Positions 22,591 to 32,330 of a DNA stretch of 64,000 bases are shown in pieces. This DNA is from JAQUGA01 sp964521105 (lineage in GTDB: Bacteria > Bacteroidota > Bacteroidia > Bacteroidales > WCHB1-69), in NCBI GenBank assembly GCA_964521105.1, contig CAZFPO010000001.1, forward strand, positions 36,679-100,678, in the 5' to 3' direction. Under the pieces are notes generated by a model. It did not search any database, was not told the origin of the DNA, and worked only from the letters and a program-made list of their open reading frames with translations. A program made the position numbers and the translations under genes. Within the stretch, counting starts at the first letter, position 1. Every line of letters begins with the position of its first letter.

Positions 22591-25122
22591 ATGAAAAAAA
22601 TCAGTCTATTTCTAGTTTTACTACCCTTAAGTGTAGTGTTATTTTCTCAAAATCATCAAGGTGGAGGAGGTCAAGGAGCCGGAATGTCCGAAGAAATTAA
22701 AAAAATGGTAAGCGATACAACGGGAGTCATTATGGGAATGGTAATGGATGAATCTAGCAGTAAGCCATTAGAATACGCCACTGTTGCTGTTATGAATCCA
22801 AAAGATTCCAGCATCATTAGCGGTGGTATAACAAACGAAAACGGACGTTTTACAGTAGGAAATATCCCATTTGGTAAAATGTTAATTCGTATTGATTTTA
22901 TTGGTTACAAATCGGTTTGGATAAATGATAAAGTCTTAGAAAAAAGCAAACCTGTTATGCCTATTGGTAGAATTAAAATTAAACCATCCGCAAAAATGCT
23001 CGAAGGCGTTGAAATTACTGCCAATAAAGAGATGATTCAAACCAATTTGGATAAAAAAGTTTTTAATGTTTCTCAGGATTTAACCAGTTTAGGCGGAACC
23101 GCAGTAGATGTTATGCAAACTATTCCTGCCGTTCAAGTGGATATTGACGGCAATGTAAGTATACGAGGAAGTGGTAATATCACTGTTTTAATCGACGGAC
23201 GTCCTTCAAATTTAACCCTTGAGCAAATACCTGCCGAAATGATAGAAAGTATCGAGGTTATCACTAATCCTTCGGCTCGCTATGATCCAGATGGAATATC
23301 TGGAATTATAAATGTGGTGATGAAAAAACAGAAACAACATGGTTTTAATGGGATGATTTCGGCAAACATAGGCATTGGTGAGTTTGAAAATAAATGGTTA
23401 GCTAATAAGTCCAACATAACTTTAAATTTAAACTATAGATACGATAAAATTAATGTAAGTTTTAGCTTTGATAATCGAACATTTAATAATAGATTTAAAG
23501 GCGGTTTATATAGAAAAACTAGTTTTCAAAATGAAAATACGGATAGTTTAACTGTTTCTCAACTCGACCAATTAATGAGAGGCGAAATGAACCATTCGAA
23601 CCAAAATGCAAAAATTGGAGTTGATTACTTTTTAAATAAATATACTACACTATTTATTAATGCCTCTGCCGGATTTTCAAGTGGGGACCGAGGTTTTGAT
23701 TTAAATAGTGTCATTAGTAATAAATATAATACGCCATTTCAGAAATACAATCAACGTTCTGTTTCAGTAGATGATTCTAAAGATTATGAATTTTCTGCTG
23801 GGATGAAAAAAACGTTTGAAACCAAAGGCAAGGAACTTACCATTGATTTATTTTATTCGCACGATATCGATGATGATGGTGGGGACATTGATCAAGTTTA
23901 TCTATTGCCAATTAACCGAACTTATTTTCAAAGTACTGTAAATAACGGAATTAAAAATACCATAAATGCTCAGTTAGATTATGTAACTCCAATTGGCAAC
24001 GGGGGGCGTTTAGAAACCGGTTATAAATTTTCAAATCGACAAGTAGATAATGATTATAAAATGTTTTCTGGTTTTGATGAATTTACTGCAACTATAGATT
24101 CTAATCAACTTAATCATTTTGTATATACCGATTATCTTCATTCGGCTTATGCTATATATTCGAACACTTTGTTTGGAAAATTAAAATATCAAGGAGGCTT
24201 ACGAATCGAAAATGCGGACGTTATTTCAAATTTGGAATCACAAAATACGGAATACAAACATAATTATTTGAATTTATTCCCAACAGCTCATTTAAAGTAT
24301 GAGTTTACCGAAAAAAATGCAATTCAATTAAGTTATAGCCGTAGAGTAAGTCGACCAAGAACTCATAATCTCAATCCATTTATCGATTATTCTGATCGTT
24401 TAAATTTGCAACAAGGCAATCCGCAACTTGACCCCGAATTTGTAAATTCAATAGAATTGAGCCACTACTTGTATTTTGGTAAAGCATCTTCGATTAATAC
24501 AACCATTTTTTACCGAAAACGAACCGACATAATTACTCGATTAACCACTTTAATTAACGATTCTACAACCATGACAACGTATCAAAACGTAGATAAAAGT
24601 ACTTCGTATGGTGCCGAATTCGTTTTTGGGCAAACCATAACAAAGTGGTGGAAATTAAGCCTTACCGGAGCTTTTTATAATAATTCATACAATTCGGTGC
24701 TTATTACCGATGCAAATTTAAAGGATGAATTCAGCTGGAATACTCGCTTAATGTCTATCTTTAGTTTTAATAAAAAAGCAGATTTTCAAGTTATTTTTAA
24801 CTATCGTTCTCCATCCGTATCCATTGGAACATCAGGTTTTGGCAGGTCGGGAGTTGGTCAAGGTGTTATTAAAGAAACATATAGTATGGATTTGGGCGGT
24901 AAAGTTAATATTTGGAAAGACAATCTTCAACTAAAATTAAGAGTGTCGGACATTTTTGGCTGGTGGAAAATGGAATCTGAAACCAATGCTCCCGGTATTT
25001 ATTCGTTAACAACTCGTCAACGTGAAAGCAGAATGATTTGGGTTGGTCTTTCATTTAAAATTAACGACTATAAAGTTAGGCGTGAGAAAAACAACAACGA
25101 GGATAATGGTGACGATATGTAA
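22591..25122 (+). CDS. TonB-dependent receptor-like outer-membrane protein with N-terminal carboxypeptidase-like domain
   Basis: A signal peptide (MKKISLFLVLLPLSVVLFSQ) precedes a Gly-rich stretch and a CarboxypepD_reg-like domain at about residues 45-125 (GVIMGMVMDESSSKPLEYATV). A plug domain follows (VDVMQTIPAVQVDIDGNVSIRG, then PSNLTLEQIPAEMIESIEVIT), then a large outer-membrane barrel of the OMP_b-brl_3 type with aromatic-rich strands to the end. I chose ATG 22591, 18 bases inside the longest frame, because it gives a proper signal peptide. No SusD partner is adjacent; a small lipoprotein follows 13 bases after the stop. The substrate is unknown. Confidence 0.88.
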   Translation: MKKISLFLVLLPLSVVLFSQNHQGGGGQGAGMSEEIKKMVSDTTGVIMGMVMDESSSKPLEYATVAVMNPKDSSIISGGITNENGRFTVGNIPFGKMLIRIDFIGYKSVWINDKVLEKSKPVMPIGRIKIKPSAKMLEGVEITANKEMIQTNLDKKVFNVSQDLTSLGGTAVDVMQTIPAVQVDIDGNVSIRGSGNITVLIDGRPSNLTLEQIPAEMIESIEVITNPSARYDPDGISGIINVVMKKQKQHGFNGMISANIGIGEFENKWLANKSNITLNLNYRYDKINVSFSFDNRTFNNRFKGGLYRKTSFQNENTDSLTVSQLDQLMRGEMNHSNQNAKIGVDYFLNKYTTLFINASAGFSSGDRGFDLNSVISNKYNTPFQKYNQRSVSVDDSKDYEFSAGMKKTFETKGKELTIDLFYSHDIDDDGGDIDQVYLLPINRTYFQSTVNNGIKNTINAQLDYVTPIGNGGRLETGYKFSNRQVDNDYKMFSGFDEFTATIDSNQLNHFVYTDYLHSAYAIYSNTLFGKLKYQGGLRIENADVISNLESQNTEYKHNYLNLFPTAHLKYEFTEKNAIQLSYSRRVSRPRTHNLNPFIDYSDRLNLQQGNPQLDPEFVNSIELSHYLYFGKASSINTTIFYRKRTDIITRLTTLINDSTTMTTYQNVDKSTSYGAEFVFGQTITKWWKLSLTGAFYNNSYNSVLITDANLKDEFSWNTRLMSIFSFNKKADFQVIFNYRSPSVSIGTSGFGRSGVGQGVIKETYSMDLGGKVNIWKDNLQLKLRVSDIFGWWKMESETNAPGIYSLTTRQRESRMIWVGLSFKINDYKVRREKNNNEDNGDDM

Positions 25123-25135
25123 AACACGCTGATTA

Positions 25136-25645
25136 ATGAAACATTTATTTTTATTATTTTTCAGTTTTCTTCTGGTATCTTGTACTAATTTAGGAAGTTC
25201 GGTTCAGGATACTTCGGATATTTCGACAGTAAAAAAAAATGCAGATTCAGCTACCGGATATTGGCAAATTCCTGAAAAATCAAGAATGATTTTACGCAAA
25301 AATGAAGTTTTTGGACCTGGAGCTCACCTCTTCTATTTTGACAATAAGTATGTTACAATTTCGTTGGTAACGTTGAAAGATTGGATGTGGAAATCGGAGG
25401 ATGATTTATACAAATTAGAAGCTAAATGGGGACATGATAGTTTGTATTATTTGCCTCCTTTCGGTAACTGGACTTATCTGGCAACGTTTGATGGAAATAA
25501 CTTTTTCACTGTAGTCAACGACAGCACATTTACCTATTATAAAGTCGAAAAGGATCAAATCAGTAAGAGCGATAGCTCGATATTAAAATTTAGACAAGTT
25601 CACGACTATAATATCAAACCTACTGATATGAAACAAAAAAGATAA
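25136..25645 (+). CDS. Small lipoprotein of unknown function
   Basis: The 169-residue protein has a lipobox-type signal (FFSFLLVSC), so it is probably lipid-anchored at Cys16. The mature part is rich in Trp and aromatic residues (GYWQIPEKSRMI, LKDWMWKSEDDL, PPFGNWTYL) and looks like a small beta-barrel or lipocalin-like fold, but I do not recognise a family. It lies 13 bases downstream of the outer-membrane receptor gene and may be cotranscribed with it. Confidence 0.7.
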   Translation: MKHLFLLFFSFLLVSCTNLGSSVQDTSDISTVKKNADSATGYWQIPEKSRMILRKNEVFGPGAHLFYFDNKYVTISLVTLKDWMWKSEDDLYKLEAKWGHDSLYYLPPFGNWTYLATFDGNNFFTVVNDSTFTYYKVEKDQISKSDSSILKFRQVHDYNIKPTDMKQKR

Positions 25646-25713
25646 AGAAGTTCAAAATAATTTACTTCTTCATCCTTTTTCAAAGTCCTATTGAGTTTTA
25701 AAATAGGGAAATA

Positions 25714-26109
25714 TTATTGTTTTACAAGTGTAAGTTCTTTCATTTTGGAGTAAATTAACAGATTTCCATTCTTCATTTTATACTTATCGGCATCTAATAG
25801 CATGTGGTAAAAATCCATGCTTTTATTGTCATCGCAACAAATTTTAGTACAAGAAGCGGCATTAATTTTTAATCCATTTTCGGCTGAATAAGTTCCAGTG
25901 CATGTGTTTTCGGATAGACTAATAGTGTAATTTTTGTTATCTAAAAATTTAATTGATAAATAGCCCGAATTTAGAAATGTACTATCTATTTTATTTCCCG
26001 ATATATTTTTAACGGACTCAAGTTTCCATTTTCCAATTAAATCGCGGGTTTGAGAAAAGGAAAAAATAGTTATAAACATAACTGCTGAAAATAATAGAAT
26101 CTTTTTCAT
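25714..26109 (-). CDS. Secreted META/lipocalin-like small protein
   Basis: A signal peptide (ILLFSAVMFITIFSFSQ) is followed by a domain of about 110 residues starting LIGKWKLESVKN and ending MKELTLVKQ. The GKW start, the central CTGTYSAENG and the late strand NLLIYSKMKELTLV resemble META (HslJ-like) or lipocalin-like domains. A Cys-rich segment (ASCTKICCDD) could form disulfides or bind a metal. It converges with the lipoprotein gene ending at 25645. No partner gene suggests a pathway. Confidence 0.7.
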   Translation of the reverse strand: MKKILLFSAVMFITIFSFSQTRDLIGKWKLESVKNISGNKIDSTFLNSGYLSIKFLDNKNYTISLSENTCTGTYSAENGLKINAASCTKICCDDNKSMDFYHMLLDADKYKMKNGNLLIYSKMKELTLVKQ

Positions 26110-26259
26110 GGCTTAATTTTTTAGTGATACGTTTATTAAAATTCAAAACAATTAAATTAATCAAATATTATGCCATATAATACTGAAAATGAAAAGAATA
26201 ATGTGTTCAAAATGAACTTGCTAAGCATGATGGGGATATAGTTTTTCATGTTTTGTTAC

Positions 26260-26321
26260 AAATCAAAATCTCACATCGTGGACTCTGATTTGAGATAATT
26301 TAGAAACAAAAAATTCAAATT
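26260..26321. repeat. Direct repeat 1 with bulged-T hairpin (copy F)
   Basis: Left arm aaatcaaaatc (26260-26270), bulged T, CAC (26272-26274) paired with GTG (26278-26280), right arm gactctgattt (26281-26291), then a shared AT-rich tail with tttagaaac. The left arm has two mismatches relative to copy G at 26701. Confidence 0.8.
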
Positions 26322-26416
26322 CAGAACAGAATTGTCAATGGTTTTTAAATCAATATTAAACAGCGAATGTATTTAATGATGATTTTTTATTATTTTCTGT
26401 GGTTTTTAACAAAACG

Positions 26417-26501
26417 AACACCGTAGGTGTTTACTGTACATAACCCCCAGATTTATCTGGGGAGTGTAGACAAAACAAAAAAAACAACTCCGTAGGAGTT
26501 G
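26417..26501. repeat. Palindrome triplet 1
   Basis: Three hairpins lie in a row: aacacc-GTA-ggtgtt (26417-26431), ccccaga-ttta-tctgggg (26445-26462) and caactcc-GTA-ggagttg (26485-26501). The two outer hairpins share the GTA loop but have different stem sequences. Confidence 0.75.
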
Positions 26502-26604
26502 ACCATTTTATCATGAAAAACAAAAGAAAAGGATTTTTTATAAAAATTCAATATCAAATTATTTTTGTACTTACAAATATGTCCAAACTTTTCATAACAT
26601 AAGT

Positions 26605-26692
26605 AAACTCTTACAGAGTTTTTTTCTTATGATTGTTTCATAACCCCCAAATAAATTTGGGGGTTATTCACAGATAACTCCTAACGGAGTTA
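26605..26692. repeat. Palindrome triplet 2
   Basis: Three hairpins in a row: aaactct-TAC-agagttt (26605-26621), taacccccaaat-aa-atttgggggtta (26641-26666, perfect 12 bp) and taactcc-TAAC-ggagtta (26675-26692 region). The TAC loop is the complement of the GTA loop in triplet 1. Confidence 0.75.
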
Positions 26693-26700
26693 AAAATTCC

Positions 26701-26762
26701 AAATCAGAGTCTCACATGGTGGACTCTGATTTGAGATTATTTAGAAACAAAAATTTCAAATT
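26701..26762. repeat. Direct repeat 2 with bulged-T hairpin (copy G, perfect stem)
   Basis: Arms aaatcagagtc (26701-26711) and gactctgattt (26722-26732) pair over 11 bases; T 26712 is bulged and CAC (26713-26715) pairs with GTG (26719-26721) around ATG. The last bases overlap the stop codon of the gene at 26761. Confidence 0.8.
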
Positions 26763-29700
26763 AATCTTTTACAACTTTTCTTATCTCACTTGAATTTCCG
26801 CTTATCATTTTCAAATAATACATTCCAGCAGGTAAATTACCAGTATGAATGATCGTTTTAGACGAGAAACTTCCTTTAGCTACCATTTGACCCAACGCAT
26901 TAATGAGCTCATATTCCGTCTGATTTTTGTCGTTTTCAATCCATATAAAATTTGAAAATGGATTTGGATAAACCATATTGAAGGAACTGTTTTGAACATC
27001 ATCAATTCCAGAGACAATAACATGGATTGAATTTGAAGGATCAGAACTACACCCATTTAATGTAACAATTGAATAATAATCGCCTGTGTGCAAAACAGTA
27101 TAATTTTGATTCATAGCACCGTTGATTAATCCGTTTTGATCATACCATTGATTTCCTGCAGTTGCATCGGAATGAAGAATATTTCCGTTTACACTAATTA
27201 TCGGGGTAATAGGTTTAGCATTAACAACAATATTTAAGGACGAAGCAATTCCATTTCCGCAGGCATTATCACCTTTTACACTGATGTTTCCTGTAACTGC
27301 ATTACTTCCAAAACTGACACTAATTGAATTTGTTGTGGAAGTTCCACTTGCTCCCGAAGGCAATGTCCAAATATAAGAAGTGGCATTTTGAATTAATGGA
27401 ACTTGATAAGTTACATTATTTTCACCTTGACAAACCGAAACATCTCCAGTGATTGTTCCAGCCGTAGCAGGAAGTGAATTAACGGTAATTTCTATGGATG
27501 AAGAAATTCCGTTTCCGCAGGCATTATCACCTTTTACACTGATGTTTCCAGTAACTGCATTACTTCCAAAACTAACACTAATTGAATTTGTTGTGGAAGT
27601 TCCGCTGGCTCCCGAAGGCAATGTCCAAATATATGAAGTTGCACCTTGAATCAATGGAACTTGATAAATTATGTTATTTTCTCCCTTACAAACCGAAACA
27701 TCTCCAGTGATTGTTCCAGCCGTTGCAGGAAGTGAATTAACGGTAATTTCTAAGGATGAAGAAATTCCATTTCCGCAGGCATTATCACCTTTTACACTGA
27801 TGTTTCCAGTAACTGCATTACTTCNNNNNNNNNNNNNNNNNNNNNNNNNNNNNNNNNNNNNNNNNNNNNNNNNNNNNNNNNNNNNNNNNNNNNNNNNNNN
27901 NNNNNNNNNNNNNNNNNNNNNNNNCAAAATTAACGCTAATTGAATTTGTTGTAGAAGTTCCGCTAGCTCCCGAAGGTAATGTCCAAATATATGAAGTTGC
28001 ACCTTGAATCAATGGAACTTGATAAGCAACATTATTTTCACCTTGACAAACTATTGCGTCACCTGTAATAGTACCTGCATTTGCGGGCAAGGAACCGTTT
28101 ACCGAAACATTTAACGTTTGAGGAATGGATGATCCACAAGTATTATTTGCAATAACTGAAATCTCACCACCAATTGAACCAGCAACCGTATTAATTGAAT
28201 TACTGCTTGAAGTTCCACTCCAGCCGGCAGGTAGAATCCAAGTATAACTGGTCGCACCGCTCACTATGGCAATACTGTATGTGTTTGACGAACCATTGCA
28301 GGTGTTTACATTTCCACTGATGGCAAGTGGTTGAGTTGCTGGCGAACAAGATCCAGTGCTAAAAAGGAACATCGTCCATGCACTTGTATCAGGAGAATTA
28401 ATTGCTCTCACTTTCCAATAGTAAATTTGATTTGACCGAAGTGCACCTGTAGAATATTGAGTATCTGAATTTGAACTTGAGGAATTTACATAATTGGTGT
28501 TTTGCGTAACCAATAATGGGGAATTAAAATTCAAAGTGGTATCCATCATCATTTGGTACACATTAACTCCAGTATGAGCATTCCAATTGAGAGTAGTTCC
28601 GCCTACACTAACATTTAATTGACCGTTTGAAGGAGAAGAAAGTATAACATAATCGCGAGTGGTAAACGTCCAAACCGAACTCCATGAAGATGTATCCACC
28701 GTATTTCGAGCCCTAACTTTCCAATAATATGTTTTTCCAAAATAGAGATTTTCAAGATAGGTTTCCGTATCGGTATTGGAGCTGTTTGAATTTGTATACA
28801 CATTCGTTACCGATTTTAAAGCTGGCGAATTAAAGTTGGCAGAAGTATCCGCCACAACATCGTAATAATCTACACCGGGATGAGCACTCCAATCGAGGGT
28901 AAGACCTGTCCAAGTACTGCTTCCATCAGTTGGGGACACTTTATTAACAAAATCATACGTGACAAATGTCCAAATTGAACTCCATTCTGTCGTGTCAACC
29001 GTATTTCGAGCCCTAACTTTCCAATAATATGTTTTTCCAAAATAAAGATTTTCAAGATAGGTTTCCGTATCGGTATTGGAGCTGTTTGAATTTGTATACA
29101 CATTCGTGACCGATTTTAAAGCTGGTGAATTGAAATTCGCGGAAGTATCTGCCACAAAATCGTAATAATCTACGCCAGCATGAGCACTCCAATCAAGGGT
29201 AAGACCTGTCCATGTGTTACTTCCATCGCTTGGTGAAACTTGAGTTACATAATCGCGGGTAACAAACGTCCAAACTGAACTCCAAGCAGTCGTGTCAACC
29301 GTATTTCGAGCCCTCACTTTCCAATAATATGTTTTCCCGAAATAGAGATTTTCAAGATAGGTTTCGGTATCGGTATTCGAACTGTTCGAATTTGTATATG
29401 CGTTCGTGACCGATTTTAGAGCTGGTGAATTAAAGTTTGCAGAAGTATCTGCAACAACATCATAATAATCAACCCCTGAATGTGAATACCAATCAAGCGT
29501 AAGCCCAGTCCAAGTTGTACTTCCATCGGTAGGAGAAGCTTGAGTAACGTAATCGCGGGTTACAAATGTCCAAACCGAACTCCAAGCAGTCGTATCAACT
29601 GTATTTCGCGCCCTCACTTTCCAATAATATGTTTTTCCAAAATAGAGATTTTCAAGATAAGTTTCAGTGTCCGAATTAGAACTGTTTGAATTCGAGTAAA

Positions 29701-30820
29701 CGTTCGAAACGGATTTTAAAGCAGGTGAATTAAAGTTTGCAGAAGTATCTGCAACAACATCATAATAATCAACGCCCGCATGTGAATACCAGTCGAGGGT
29801 AAGTCCAGTCCAAGTTGTACTTCCATCGGTTGGAGAAGCTTGAGTGACGTAATCGCGGGTTACAAATGTCCAAACTGAACTCCAAGCAGTGGTATCAACA
29901 CTATTTCGGGCTCTCACTTTCCAGTAGTATGTTTTTCCAAAATAAAGATTTTCAAGATAGGTTTCAGTATCGGAATTTGAACTGTTTGAATTCGTATATG
30001 CGTTCGTGACCGATTTTAGCGCTGGCGAATTAAAGTTTGCAGAAGTATCAGCCACAACATCGTAATAATCAACCCCCGTGTGAGCATACCAATCGAGGGT
30101 AAGCCCAGTCCATGCTGTACTTCCATCTGTTGGAGAAGCTTGAGTGACATAATCGCGGGTAACAAATGCCCAAACCGAACTCCAAGCTGAGGTGTCAACG
30201 CTATTTCGCGCTCTCACTTTCCAATAATATGTTTTTCCGAAATAAAGATTTTCAAGATAGGTTTCGGTATCGGTATTCGAACTGTTCGAATTTGTATATG
30301 CATTCGTGACCGATTTTAGAGCTGGCGAATTAAAGTTTGCAGAAGTATCTGCCACTAAATCGTAATAATCAACGCCCGTATGAGAATACCAATCGAGGGT
30401 AAGCCCAGTCCATGCTGTACTTCCATCGGTTGGAGAAGCTTGAGTGACGTAATCGCGGGTAACAAAACTGCTTGCTGTCCAAGCCGAAGTATCGTTTGTA
30501 ACAAATGCCCTTACGCGCCAATAGTATGTTTTGCCGAACAACAAATTTTCAAGATAATGTTCGGTGTCGGTGTTTGCACTGGAGGAGTTTATGTAGCTTT
30601 TTGAAACGCTATAAAGAACTGGCGAATTAAACTGTGCCGAAGTATCCACTTGAAGTTGGTAATATTGGGAGCTCGAAACCGCGTTCCAGTCGAGGGTAAC
30701 GCCTGTCCAAGTGCTTGAACCGCTCGTAGGCGTTGAGATTGTTGGGTTATTCCATGCCCACGAGTTTATACTTAACAAGCAGAGAAATAGTAAATTAGCA
30801 ATTCGATTAAAAATTTTCAT
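26761..30820 (-). CDS. Giant cell-surface protein: FnIII-like repeats, PKD-like repeats, T9SS sorting domain (interrupted by an assembly gap)
   Basis: A signal peptide (IANLLFLCLLSINSWAW) is followed by eight fibronectin-III-like repeats of about 100 residues (300 bases); the central ones are nearly identical (SPTDGSTAWTGLTLDWY, GKTYYWKVRARN). Next come at least four PKD/Ig-like repeats of 86 residues (258 bases; GATSYIWTLPSGASGTSTTN, KGDNACGNG), an Ig-like segment and a C-terminal T9SS domain (MVYPNPFSNFIWIEN, then LPAGMYYLKMIS). The 100-N gap (27825-27924) splits two frames, but deleting exactly those 100 N restores one frame and a normal repeat junction, so I annotate one gene. True repeat number is uncertain. 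Probable role: adhesion or surface structure. Confidence 0.88.
27825..27924. other. Assembly gap (100 N) inside a 258-base repeat
   Basis: The Ns lie inside the repeated PKD-like segment. Left and right flanks join in phase with the repeat (gcattacttc + caaaattaac matches the other copies) when the Ns are removed. The true gap length is therefore zero or a whole number of 258-base units. Confidence 0.85.
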
Positions 30821-31170
30821 ATCGTTTTATAATTTTTTAAACATATCGAGATGCAAAGATAATGGTTTTTGTTACAAATATTTCAATCTAAGTTTTTGCT
30901 TTTTTATTGATTCAAACCAGATTTTCAACCACAAAAGTTAGCTTAAAATTACCTTTGAACTCTAGGCTTGAGAATAGTTATCCCCTCTTAAGTAAATATT
31001 TTCAGTATTATAATAAAATTTACTTTAAAAAGAATGGACAGATTGGATTAATGTGTATATTTGTAGGAGATAAAGATGGATTTTATTGGGAAAAGGTGGA
31101 AGAGTGCAGAAAGAAAAACGTTGGACACAATATTACTTAGACACATTAAGAAAAATATTTTTTACTTGAA
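30821..31170. other. Intergenic region with weak promoter-like boxes
   Basis: This divergent spacer holds TACCTTTG at 30950 and TATATTTG at 31056; the second is 108 bases before the plus-strand gene at 31171. A 77-residue frame here starts with TTG and has no family features, so I do not call it. Confidence 0.45.
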
Positions 31171-32172
31171 ATGAATTACCGTTTATACACAATTATTTTT
31201 CTTGTTTTTATGACCTTAAATTCTGTTGGTCAAATTAATTATAGTTGGGTGAATAGTTATTTAAGAGCCGGTACACATTTAGAATTTTGGTCACAACCAT
31301 TAATTGGGAAAATTAAAACTGTTAAAGAAAGTAAATTTGAAATTAATAAGGATAGTACAGCTTTAATAAGAACTGAATGTAATTTCTTTAAATATCAAAA
31401 AAACGGAAATATTACTGAGTCTAAAGAATATTCAATAATTGATTCTTTAATAAGTATAAAAAAATACAAATATTATAATACTGGATTGTTGAAATATTGG
31501 AGAGCCTATGATTCTAAGGGCAGAAAACTAAATAGGATAAATTATACATTCACTAAGAATGGAAGAATGAGATCTGTAAAATGTTACAATCCTAAATTTG
31601 GACTTGTGTGGAACGCGATATATAAATATGATGATTTTGGAAATTTAATTGAATGGAAAGAAAATGGAAAATCAAAAGGAATATCTCACTTGGAAAAATA
31701 TGAATACGACCTAAGTGGAAAATTAGTTTTCCATTTTTCTTATACTATAAATGGCAAATTGAGATATACTGAACAATTTTTAAGAGTTGATGACAAAATG
31801 GAACATAGTATAACTTGGATAAATGAAAACCCAAAAATTAAGGCGAATTACAGTTATGACTCACTGAAGAATTTAGTTGAAATTCGATATGACAATGATT
31901 TTGAGAGTTTTTCGTACGATGATTCAAATAAAATTATTGGAAAAACCAATGTCAGAAATGAAAAAATATATTACAAGACAGAGATAATTTACAATTCAAA
32001 AGGGCAAGTTTTAGAAGTTATCACTAGCTATCCACAAAGCAATTCAAAAAAGTACATTCAAAAATATAAATGGGATGACCCTGGTAATTTAATAAATTGC
32101 AAACATATATACTTGGAAAATGAAAATGAAAAAGTATATGAAGAAAATGAACGTATTATTGAATATTATTAA
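31171..32172 (+). CDS. Secreted protein with YD/RHS-like repeat segments, function unknown
   Basis: A signal peptide (LYTIIFLVFMTLNSVGQ) leads into a 310-residue mature protein made of repeated segments with the pattern Y-x-Y-D-x-x-G-x-L, for example YKYDDFGNLIEWKENGK, YEYDLSGKLVFHFSY, YSYDSLKNLVEIRYD and YKWDDPGNLINCK. This resembles the YD repeats of RHS-type proteins, without a toxin tail or an RHS core. It may be a short surface or periplasmic protein with a beta-structure. It has no T9SS domain. The neighbours are surface proteins, consistent with an envelope role. Function not recognised. Confidence 0.7.
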   Translation: MNYRLYTIIFLVFMTLNSVGQINYSWVNSYLRAGTHLEFWSQPLIGKIKTVKESKFEINKDSTALIRTECNFFKYQKNGNITESKEYSIIDSLISIKKYKYYNTGLLKYWRAYDSKGRKLNRINYTFTKNGRMRSVKCYNPKFGLVWNAIYKYDDFGNLIEWKENGKSKGISHLEKYEYDLSGKLVFHFSYTINGKLRYTEQFLRVDDKMEHSITWINENPKIKANYSYDSLKNLVEIRYDNDFESFSYDDSNKIIGKTNVRNEKIYYKTEIIYNSKGQVLEVITSYPQSNSKKYIQKYKWDDPGNLINCKHIYLENENEKVYEENERIIEYY

Positions 32173-32232
32173 AAATAGACTGTGTCGAAAAACGGCATTG
32201 AAAAATGGCGGGTTTGAAGTAATTTGAAAGTT

Positions 32233-32256
32233 CACCAAAATAAATTAATTTTGGTG
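32233..32256. repeat. Small hairpin between genes
   Basis: A perfect 9-bp stem (caccaaaat with attttggtg) around a 6-base loop, without a following T run. It lies between two same-strand surface-protein genes. Confidence 0.45.
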
Positions 32257-32330
32257 TGTGGTGAAAGCAAAGATGTATTTAGTCCTTTACTGCGAAAAGC
32301 CTCAATGATTATAACTAATAAAATTTTATT

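Larger units (their letters stand above)
26110..26760. other. 650-base intergenic palindrome array
   Basis: There is no convincing gene here. It holds two 62-base direct repeats (26260-26321 and 26701-26762, about five differences), each built on the bulged-T hairpin. Between them are two triplets of palindromes (26417-26501 and 26605-26692). The right direct repeat ends at the stop codon of the giant surface-protein gene. Confidence 0.8.

Noticed and set aside
26110..26760. CRISPR array
   Set aside because: The palindromes are not evenly spaced, the stems differ from each other, and there are only two direct repeats; no cas gene is near.
26761..28002. Separate 413-residue gene left of the gap
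   Set aside because: Its start lies in a repeat read in the wrong frame beyond the Ns. Removing the 100 N joins it in frame to the 27818-30820 part.
30907..31140. 77-residue frame with TTG start
   Set aside because: No signal, domain or ribosome binding site; composition is like the surrounding non-coding DNA.
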